NCBI RefSeq assembly: GCF_963082655.1
Contig: NC_081553.1
Coordinates: 40,563,054-40,627,053, forward strand
DNA: 64,000 bases
Origin: Stomoxys calcitrans
Lineage: Eukaryota > Arthropoda > Insecta > Diptera > Muscidae
Direction of reading: 5' to 3'
The translations under genes were made by a program, and so were the position numbers. Below are positions 55,326-64,000 of the stretch, one piece after another. The notes beneath the pieces were generated by a model. It worked only from the letters and a program-made list of their open reading frames with translations. It was not told the origin of the DNA and did not search any database. How positions within the stretch are numbered: position 1 is the stretch's first letter; the number at the start of each line of letters is the position of its first letter.

Positions 55326-56560
55326 GCTGGGAGCACAACACAGGCTGGTCCGATCTGTGTGGTTTTCATTGCTGTCACGCGAAGCTTAGTTGCGAGATAC
55401 CGCGCGTGACCAGGAGTTGTGGATAGTGGAATGATCCATACGGAGTAGTTGCAACGGCCGTCGCGGACAGTCGGGCGGAGTCTCAGTGAGAGGCCGGGTG
55501 GCAATGTTTCCGCGGCAATCGGTCCTTTGGAACGAGCTTGCTCACCTACAGGAGACACCTCCACATGTAAATGTGCCTACAACAAAAACAGCATGACCAA
55601 CGGTTTCGAAGTAAGGGTTCTTACGAAAAACAGTCGAATTAGTTATTGGAGTGTTTGAGAGAAAGATGCTTTGGAAAAATGAAATTTATGAACCAATATG
55701 CGTTAATGGAGAACCACGAGTTGCGGATAGTGGAATGCTCTATACGGAGTAGCTGCACCGCAGTCGCGGCCAATCAGAGGTATCGAGCAGAGAATCTCAG
55801 TGAGAGGCCGGGTGGCAATGTTCCCGCGACGATAGGTCCTTTGGACCGGAAGGAGCTTGCTCACCTACAGGAGCCACCTCCACATGCATAAATGCCTACA
55901 ACAACAACAGCATGAACCACGGTTTCGAGGTAAGGGTTCTTACGAAAAACAGTCGAATTAGTTATTAGAGTGTTTGAGAGAAAGATACTGTGTAAAATGT
56001 ATGAATCAATATGCGTTAATGGAGAACCATGAGTTGCGGATAGTGGAATGCTCTATATGGAGTAGCTGCAACGGCAGTCGTGGACAATCCGGAGCCACCT
56101 CCACATGTAAATGTGCCTACAACAACAGCAACATGACCCTCTGTTTCGAAGTAAGGATTCTTACGAAAAACAGTCCAATTAGATATTGGAGTGTTTGAGA
56201 AAAAGATACTGTGTAAAATGTATGAACCAATATGCATTAATGGAGAACCACAAGTTGCGGATAGTGGAATGCTCTATACGGAGCAGCTGCAACGGCAGTC
56301 GCGGACAATCCGCGGTATTGAGCGGAGAGTCTCAGTGAGAGGTCAGGTGGCACTGTTCCCGCGGCGATCGGTCTTTTGGACCGGAACGAGCTTGCTCACT
56401 TGCAGGAGCCACCTCCACATGCAAAAGTGCCTGCACCAACAACAGCATGATCCACGGTTTCGAGGTAAGGGTTCTTACGAAAAACAGTGAAACTAGTTAT
56501 TGGAGTGTTTGAGAGAAAGATATTTGTAAAATATAGGAACCAATATGCGCTAATGGAGAA
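55326..56560 (+). repeat. tandem array of the NELAHL CAA-tailed retroposon
   Basis: Four successive copies carry CGGAGTAGCTGCAACGGCAG, GAGTCTCAGTGAGAGGCCGG, GAACGAGCTTGCTCACCTAC, CCACCTCCACATGCA and ACAACAACAGCATGA. They are separated by a shared ~130-bp spacer (GTTTCGAAGTAAGGGTTCTT, ACGAAAAACAGTCGAATTAG, TTGGAGTGTTTGAGAGAAAG). The copy junctions (GCATGA..CACGGTTTCG) fall near 55590, 55911, 56127 and 56443, so the period is about 320 bp with one deleted unit. Confidence 0.85.
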
Positions 56561-57649
56561 TATCGTTGTCGTATGAATGACCATGTTTATGAATATGTTG
56601 GCATAGTTAAGCGAATCAAAATGCAACGATAGCGTCTCCACAGCGAATGGCTTTATGCACCACAACGATTTTGTTCACCTTAAGAAACTGGAAAAAGATA
56701 AGAACAACAACGATTACACATTGGGTATGTCATATTGACAATGAATGAAAAAAATCATTTGAGTAGGAATCTGCTGATTTACGCAGAAGGGATAACCCAA
56801 AACTACGATGAAAAGACCAAGTGGAGAAGGACACCTTGAAGCTATGGTTCAGAGAGATTCTAGAAAGGAGAATTATAGTTTTTTGAGAACGAATGAAAGA
56901 TCATACGATCTGTAGCAATTAAATAAGTAAGTAAAGGTTGCTTTCAAAGATTCAAGAATTGAGATTTACTTGTTTGTGTTTGAGAGATTATAGTCAACAT
57001 TCGGTATTGTTATGAAGAAATGCACTAAAGATTTTGAATTTTCGTCTGTATGACAGAACAAACTAACAGAAATAACATACACGGTATTTAATTATAAAAA
57101 TAATGAAAGAAAGTATAGACTGTCCTTATTTAAATGACCCAAAGTATGTACACAACAATGTACTCATTAGAAAATGATTACCCATAGATAATAAAAAAAA
57201 ACTTAAATCTCAAAAACAAAAAAAAAAAAAAAAACAATATAATACATATACATAATATTTGTGTGTTTAAATCTACTTTTTGAAAGCAATAAACAGATGT
57301 TCGGTAAAAAAATGTATCGTCTTTGAAATGATATGTTCGTGCCAATACTTAATAATTGCTAAGCAAAAAAGCCCTAAACTAGTTTCATATGTTTGTCCGT
57401 TTGTGTTAAGTGTCCGTCTGTTGGAATTTACTATACAATACGCGTATATACTATCTTAAATTGTCTGTCTGTCTGTCTGTCTGTCCGTCTATTTGTTTCA
57501 GTGATTGATATCTATGCCTTAATGTGTTTTTTTTTGTTGCTTATATAGTAAAATTTAGTTTTTGTATATCTTGTAAAAATATAAATTAATCAATGGAATC
57601 ACTGTCTGTCTGTCTATCTAAGTGTCTCATCATCTGCTAACTATTCAAT
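56561..57649. other. intergenic DNA / 3' flank of the tyrosine-motif gene
   Basis: No gene. A run of A at about 57218-57235 and a (GTCT)n microsatellite at 57462-57485. The part next to 57650 is the probable 3' UTR of the reverse-strand gene. Confidence 0.4.
57462..57485. repeat. (GTCT)n microsatellite
   Basis: Uninterrupted TGTC repeats, followed by looser CTGTCCGTC variants. Lies in the presumed 3' UTR of the reverse-strand gene. Confidence 0.85.
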
Positions 57650-60600
57650 TTATACTTGAAAATAGTCATTAACCAAAATATCATTAGTTGTATCTTGGGC
57701 TAGATTTAGCTTGGAACCATTTGCAGCTGCGGCTATTGCTGTTGTTGCAGTCAGAATTCTATTATGTTCTGCTGGCGAGGCGTTGATGGCATGGGCATGG
57801 GCGGAAGGGGTTTGCGCCGCCGAGCTGGTTGTAGAGATGGCCTCTGGCGTTAGGGGGTTACTACTTAATTGGGTGTCATCGGAAATCTCAGTGTTTAGCC
57901 TCTCGTAGGGATTCTCCTCTTGGCCACCCGACGAGGTGTTTAGGTAGCATACCGATTCATAGTTGGGATCTGTTTCACTGCCTGTAAGGGATTCATATTG
58001 AGAAGATGAGGTAGGTGTTTGGCGAGAACTAATTGTGCTAGTGGTTGTTAAATTTGTGGAAGTGGAATTTATTGAACTGGTGGTGTTAAGCATTGAACTA
58101 CTTGTTATGGACGTTGGTGATGTTATGGATAGTTCTGTGGTGCGTGGTGTTAATAATTCATCTACCATTGATTTATTGGAAGCACTTAGCGGTAAGCTGG
58201 GCGGTGTACGTGGTAATGGTGGCTCATTTTTCTCAGCAATGCGAGCATAATGATCACTGTCAGTCTCAAGGTGTTGGTGGTGGTCAAGATCACCTCCGGC
58301 CGCTTCACGTTTTGTCTCTATAATGCTGGCATAGTTGTGATTGGCATCTGGTCTTTTCACATCGGCTATGGTGCTATAACCTGCCGCTGCTAAGTTGCGC
58401 ATATCATCACCGTCTTCTCCCTTTACCTTGCTATACCCGTCTATGGTGTCTTCATCCACAACTAAATGTTTCTTCTCCAAAACCTTAGCATAACCATCGT
58501 CAGAGGCCCCAGCCGAGTTTGTGGCCGTTCCACTGGGACCCTTAAGGACCTCATAGTTGGGATCGTAGTCGGAAGATTTCTTTTCATTGTCATCCTGCAG
58601 CTGTGGGCGATTGGTTTTTGGCTTCAACAAAGTCTCATAACCAGGATCATTTGAACTTGCATTAGGCGGTTGGGCTATAGTTTCATAATGCTTATCGCTA
58701 TTGTTTAATTGTATATTATAGACGTTAATCGGTGGTACGGATGAGGTATGAACTGCAACACACAATAGTGAAAAGAATGAGAGCGGAAACGTATGTTAAT
58801 ATTAAATTATTATTAAAACAATAAATTAAACAAAAATGCAACATTCAGGTATAAATAAATATATACACACACACATACATATATACAAACATATAAGGAC
58901 TAAAGGGTAAACTTCTAATCGTGTGCAAAAGTGATTAAACAAAATTTAACAAAAAAATCCTTTGAATTGACGAAGAAAGCGTGAAAAGTCTTTGCATTTG
59001 GGTTTAATGGAACACTAGGTTTCATTGGACTACAAAATATAAGAAAACAAACTATTTATAAAACAAAATGCTAGGTTTTACTTAATAAAAAAGAATTCAA
59101 CCAACACCAAGAGGATATCCTCCATATTGTTTTGAATGATTTGACTATCTGTGGCAACCAGCTCAGAATAAGGTGCAATTACCGGGTGTATTTGCAGGTA
59201 GATTGAGTAAAATAACTGGGCTTGATAAGCGGTTGCATGTGTGCATTGTGGCATGAGGTCCCTAAATACACACTGAATATGTCTATCATCAAAGAACATA
59301 CAGTGACATCCTTTTACTGTTCTCCGTGTGGTATTCTGGCAGGTTTGAATATTTCTCCATTTGGGGGCTATACTCATCGAAAACGTTGTCGACAAAGAAA
59401 AACTTATACGGGCGATATGCAAGTTATATCAATTTTAAGAACGTACTTAATGTTCCAGCCTGCAGCGATTCGTTCGCTTCCGCGATTCGATCGCTTACGC
59501 GATTCGTTCGATTACACGATTCGTTCGCTTACGCGATTCGTTCGATTACACGATTCGTTCGCTTACGCGATTCGTTCGCTTACACGATTTATTCGCTTAC
59601 GCGATTCATTCGCTTACGCGATTCATTCGCTTACGCGAATCATTCGCTTACGCGATTCGTTCGCTTACGCGAATCATTCGCTTACGCGATTCATTCGCTT
59701 ACGCGATTCATTCGCTTACGCGATTCATTCGCTTACGCGATTCATTCGCTTACGCGATTCATTCGCTTACGCGATTCATTCGCTTACGCGATTCATTCGC
59801 TTACGCGATTCATTCGCTTACGCGTTTCATTCGCTTACGCGATTCATTCGCTTACGCGATTCATGCGCTTACGCGATTCATTCGCTTACGCGATTCATTC
59901 GCTTACGCGATTCATTCGCTTACGCGATTCATTCGCTTACGCGATTCATTCGCTTACGCGATTCATTCGCTTACGCGATTCATTCGCTTACGCGATTCAT
60001 TCGCTTACGCGATTCATTCGCTTACGCGATTCATTCGCTTACGCGATTCATTCGCTTACGCGATTCATTCGCTTACGCGATTCATTCGCTTACGCGATTC
60101 ATTCGCTTACGCGATTCATTCGCTTACGCGATTCATTCGCTTACGCGATTCATTCGCTTACGCGATTCATTCGCTTACGCGATTCATTCGCTTACGCGAT
60201 TCATTCGCTTACGCGATTCATTCGCTTACGCGATTCATTCGCTTACGCGATTCATTCGCTTACGCGATTCATTCGCTTACGCGATTCATTCGCTTACGCG
60301 ATTCATTCGCTTACGCGATTCATTCGCTTACGCGATTCATTCGCTTACGCGATTCATTCGCTTACGCGATTCATTCGCTTACGCAATTCATTCGCTTACG
60401 CGATTCATTCGCTTACGCGATTCATTCGCTTACGTTATTCATTCGCTTACGCGATTCATTCGCTTACGCGATTCGTTTGCTTACGCGATTCGTTCGTTTA
60501 CGCGATTCGTTCGCTTACGCGATTCGTTCGCTTACGCGAATCGTTCGCTTACGCGATTCGTTCGCTTACGCAATTCGTTCGCTTACGCGATTCGTTCGCT

Positions 60601-63600
60601 TACGCGATTCGTTTGCTTACGCGATTCGATCGCTTACGCGATTCGTTTGCTTACGCGATTCGTTCGCTAACGCGATTCGTTCGCTTTCGCGATTCGTTCG
60701 CTTACGCGATACGTTCGCTTACGCGACTCGTTCGTTTACGGGATTCGTTCACACGATGACCCTCGCGCGAATTATTCCCTTACGGGATTCGTTTGCCAAC
60801 ACGATGACCCCCACGCGATTTATTCCCTTTCGCGATTAGTTACGGAATTCTTTTTTCATTTTTTCTGTTACGCGAGTTGTTACCTTACTTGATTTGTTAA
60901 TTTTTTCGCTTACACCATTTATTCGCTTACGCGATTTACTCGTTTACGCGAATTTATTCACTTAGGCAAATTTATCTCTTCGCCATTTGTTTGCTTATGG
61001 GATTTGTTCGTTTATGCGTTGTATCCGTTAATGCGATGTATTCGTTTATGCGATGTATTCGTTTATACAATTTGTTCGCTTACGAGATTTTTTCGCTTAC
61101 GCAATTTGTTCGTTCACGCAATTTTTCGATTATATTATTTAATTTTTCGTTTGAACGTTTCGTTAGCTTACTCTATTTGTACGCTTAGCAATTTCATCAC
61201 TTATGCTATTTGTTCTCTTCGTTCATTTTTGCGATTCGTTCGCAAACGCTATTTGTTCATTAATACGATTTGCGTTTACGCTATTACATTGAATGCGCAA
61301 TTCCTTAATTTACGTGATTCGTTCGCTTAAGGCCAAAGCAGAATGAGTGCGTTGTATTTGTTTTTTGAGCGTTGCGTTGAAAAATGCAGCTCTGCTAACA
61401 AAATTTGTTTGCTTGCGCAATTCAATTGGTTATGCGATTTACTTTCTACACGATTTGATCGCTTATGCGATTAGTTCAATTACGCGATTTTTTAAGGGCG
61501 CGGTTCTTTTGTTAGTGCGATAAATTTGCTTTGCTGTTTTTTCGCTTATGCAGTTTGTACGCTATCCCTTTTCGTTTACGAGATTTTTTCGTCTTTGCTG
61601 CTTGTTTGCTTACGTGGTTTTTCGCTTACGTAAATTGTTTGCTTACGCGATTTGTAGGCCTAAGCTATTTGTATGCTTCTGCGGTTTGCTCGCTTGCGCG
61701 GTTTGTTTGCTTATGCTTATTTACAGGAAGCGTTCATTTGCGTGATTCGTTCGTTTAGACGATTTGTTCATTTAGGCGTTATGTACGTTTATGTTATAAG
61801 TTTGCTAACGTGATTTGTTTGCGTTATTTTTCGATTTCACGATTTTTTCACTTGCGCGATTCGATTGGTTACGCGATTTGTTTGTTCACTTACGCGTTTT
61901 GATCGCTTAAGCAATTTGTTTAATTACGCGATTTTTAAGGCCGCGTTTTTTTTTGTTCGCGGGATAAATTTTCTTTGCTGTTTGTTCGCTTATGCAGTTT
62001 GTACGCTATCCCTTTACGTTTACGAGTTTTTTTTTTGCTTATACGGGATGTTTGCTTACCCGGTTTTTCGATAAAGTGAATTGTTCGCTGGCGTAATTTG
62101 TTTGGTTACGCGATTTGTAGGTCTACGCTATTGCTTCTGCGGTTCGCTTGCTTGTGTGGTTTGTTTGCTTACGCGATTTTGTACCATTTGTATTTTATCG
62201 CGGTTCGTTCGTCTGGGCGATGATTTCGATTATTATTACTTATGCGATTTGTTCGCTTAACCGATTTGTTCGCTTACGCGATTTGGTCGCTTACGCGATT
62301 TGTTCGTTTACGCGATTTGTTCGCTTACGCGATTTGTTCGCTTAGGCGATTTGTTAGTTTACCCAATTTGTTCGCTTACGCGATTTGTTCGCTTCCGCGA
62401 TTTGTTCGCTTCCGCGATTTGTTCGCTTACGCGATTTGTTCGTTTGCACGATTTGTTCGCTTACGCGATTTGTTCGCTTACGCGATTTGTTCGTTTACGC
62501 GATTTGTTCGCTTACGCGATTATAAAATTTCTTCGCTAACCCTATTCGTTTGCACACGTTCGTTCTCTTGTGCGATTCGTTCCATAAGGCGATGCATACT
62601 TTTACGTCATCACTTTGTATGCGCGATTTATTCGTTTGCGGATTTCTTCCATTCTTTTGCTTAAACGGCTCGTCCACTTATACCCTTCCGTACGCTTCAG
62701 CTTTTATCTCTCCTTCAAGCATATACTGTCCAATGAAATATTAGCCAGCCAAAGGGTAACGTGCAACCAAAACTAGAGCCCAAAAATTCAACCGCCATGA
62801 TTTACGCACGAATATAGAAGCGAGAGTAGTTCCACTGTAGGCTTTCAGTTTAAAGAGGTGATAAAAATTAATAAAAAAAAAGATCAGTTTCTACAGAAAA
62901 CTTACAAAACTACTTTTTGTAAAACGAAAAACAAAAACTGTTTTTATTATTCATTCAATTTTCCAACTGCACTTTTCACAACAATCTCATCGCTACCGCT
63001 ACCTAAAGTAAAATAATTTTTCTGGCTAATCTAAAAAGACATCATGCAGCTGGAATAAGGTTAATTTAAATTTTGATTATACTAACCATGGGTTCCAAAT
63101 TAACAAATTCGATGATTACGATTTTTTTGAAGGGAGGAGTTTTATGAAATGTCAATTCGTTTCAAATCATAAGAAAAGAAATCATTTTTTGGTTTCATTT
63201 TGGTAAGACTAATTCGTTTTAGTAGTTAAGGGAATAGAACATAGAACAAATAAAAGTAGGTATGTGAGGTAGTGAGAACAACAATGAAAAAAAAAGAATG
63301 AGTTGGGGAAGAAAAGCATAAAAGCGATAATTTGATTTGATTTGATTTTGGAGGAAAAAAAGTATAGGAAGAAAAAAATGTTGTCAATAGTGAAAATATA
63401 CAGAAATGGAATTATAATAACAACAACAATTAAGGGACAGATGATTTGGTTATTTGGTTAAACATATGTATATGGGAATATGGAGGGCCCACTTTAGTTT
63501 CCATACATACCATTTTCACGCTGCCTTTCTTTTTGTAAAATATGAGTATAACAATCGGATTTGCGATTTTCTATAACACCTTGTGAGGAATTTGTACGCA

Positions 63601-64000
63601 TGGTGTCAGCGGGTATGGTCTCATAGCCATGATCTTTAGAAGCTCCATAGCTATTGCTGCGCAAACGACTGCGTTCACTGGTTGAGTTAATAATACTATG
63701 ATTCTCCAAGAGATCAGCTGCCATTGAATCTAAGGGGCTAATGCCCAAAGCTGAAGCATTATCATCGGGGGCATATTTTCGTTGCATAACGGGTGAACTA
63801 TTCTGCGATGAGGGGGAATTGCGAGAGAATTTATTTTTCTTCATAACCTAAAAAAACAAAAGAACAGAAAGAGAGTGAGAGAGAGCTCAATAATAAGACT
63901 TTGTATGTTGGCTTCCTCTTACCTTGGCATACATGCCCTCTATATCCTTGGAGGGACTTAAACTTTTATTCCTTCTCTGCGGCGAACCTTCTTGTGCTAA
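57650..64000 (-). CDS. unrecognised protein rich in YxxPhi tyrosine motifs (3' exons; 5' end outside window)
   Basis: Visible exons (reverse strand): 64000-63923 (donor GTAAGA), 63847-63511 (donor GTATGT) and 58752-57650, ending TAA. Phases join exactly, giving 505 residues in this window. At least fourteen tyrosines sit in YxxI/L/V motifs: YAKV, YETI, YTHI, YETI, YETL, YEVL, YAKV, YSKV, YSTI, YASI, YARI, YESL, YESV, YERL. Many follow acidic or Asn residues, as SH2-ligand sites do. Some are paired at ITAM-like spacing (YETI-12-YETL, YSTI-11-YASI, YESL-8-YESV). A proline motif (PPLPRTPPSLPLS) could bind SH3 domains. No membrane segment is visible in this part. I infer a scaffold or docking protein of tyrosine-kinase signalling. 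The family name is not recognised. The 4.8-kb last intron holds the minisatellite. Confidence 0.8.
59085..59420 (-). pseudogene. LINE RT C-terminal relic (reverse) in the last intron
   Basis: Reverse-strand frame with PKWRNIQTCQNTTRRTVKGC and HATAYQAQLFYSIYLQIHPV. It matches '[16 protein letters not shown]' and '[15 protein letters not shown]' of the copy at 28590-29631. It abuts the minisatellite. Confidence 0.6.
59466..60760. repeat. 17-bp CpG-rich minisatellite, about 75 phased copies
   Basis: The consensus unit TTCGCTTACGCGATTCA is repeated with almost no indels. The central ~59600-60460 block is nearly homogeneous (TTCATTCGC type). Both flanks carry TTCGTTCGC and other point variants. 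Each unit has three CpGs in an AT-rich setting. Because 17 is not a multiple of three and the + strand lacks stops, all three forward frames give the same 17-residue repeat (RDSFAYAIHSLTRFIRL). The long open frames 59222-60670 and 59326-60759 are therefore by-products and not genes. Confidence 0.95.
60761..62239. repeat. degenerate extension of the 17-bp minisatellite
   Basis: Diverged copies (TTCGCTTACGCGATTTG, TTCGTTTATGCGATGTA and similar) continue at roughly 17-bp spacing, with rising numbers of substitutions and indels. A duplicated ACGATGACCC.C.CGCG segment lies at about 60755-60830. It appears to be the older edge of the array. Confidence 0.8.
62240..62525. repeat. second homogenised minisatellite block, TTTG variant
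   Basis: About 16-17 copies of TTCGCTTACGCGATTTG, more uniform than the DNA on either side. Their diagnostic TTTG differs from the TTCA of the main block, so this is an independent local expansion. Confidence 0.85.
62526..63510 (-). other. remainder of last intron of the tyrosine-motif gene
   Basis: AT-rich, with purine-rich stretches near 63240-63400. It runs to donor GTATGT on the reverse strand at 63510-63505. No exon or element recognised. Confidence 0.5.

Noticed and set aside
59222..60759. Two ~480-aa forward open frames resembling a repeat protein
   Set aside because: They are the 17-bp minisatellite read in two frames, giving the same periodic peptide. They lie in an intron of a reverse-strand gene, and the non-repeat start is LINE relic.
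59466..60760. CRISPR-like array
   Set aside because: The 17-bp units are contiguous with no unique spacers, and the genome is eukaryotic.
60991..62744. Series of short FxxYAI.SLTRF-like open frames
   Set aside because: Decayed copies of the same minisatellite; no start context, splice sites or family match.

Overview
The window looks like nuclear DNA of a higher fly. Its coding exons are closest to Drosophila proteins, its introns are short with GT..AG ends and TACTAAC-like branch sites, and the DNA is AT-rich. The dense retroposons and ~150-bp tandem-repeat elements are of the kind I associate with muscid/calyptrate flies (Musca, Stomoxys, Haematobia). The species call is an inference.

Six protein genes can be supported. 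Left to right: the 3' end of a DOCK3/4-type Rac/Rap exchange factor (sponge, +, 2772-5099, with an in-frame open extension to 6125); replication protein A 70 kDa subunit (RpA-70, -, 14047-18443, six exons, 600 aa); the splicing factor ISY1 (+, 20040-21074, four exons, 278 aa); a KCTD3/SHKBP1-type BTB + WD-like protein (+, 24838-38973, four exons, 823 aa, with an 11.4-kb first intron); an unrecognised single-exon 592-aa protein (+, 44199-45977); and the 3' exons of an unrecognised protein packed with YxxPhi tyrosine motifs (-, from beyond 64000 down to 57650). Exon junctions were set by hand from splice consensus, reading phase and family similarity. All phases close.

Most of the rest is repeats: (a) a mariner element at 29634-30673 and a 237-bp deletion derivative of the same family at 20-256; (b) several non-LTR retrotransposon relics of at least three kinds; (c) tRNA-derived SINEs; (d) two families of short retroposons ending in GCTACAACAACAAC, one only ~105 bp long with clear target-site duplications; (e) several elements built of ~150-bp tandem units, often bounded by ATACCCACCACC and its inverse; (f) a 154-bp-arm palindrome; (g) small MITE-like inverted-repeat elements; (h) a 17-bp CpG-rich minisatellite of about 75 phased copies plus degenerate flanks (59.47-62.53 kb) inside an intron of the tyrosine-motif gene.

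The genes do not form an operon-like unit. RpA-70 and ISY1 are divergent, with about 1.6 kb between start codons. The most notable items are the single in-frame TGA dividing the sponge tail from a 341-codon open extension, the 17-bp satellite that encodes the same 17-residue repeat in all three forward frames, the near-complete hairpin at 49525-49845, and the ultra-short CAA-tailed retroposon caught inside the mariner transposase gene.
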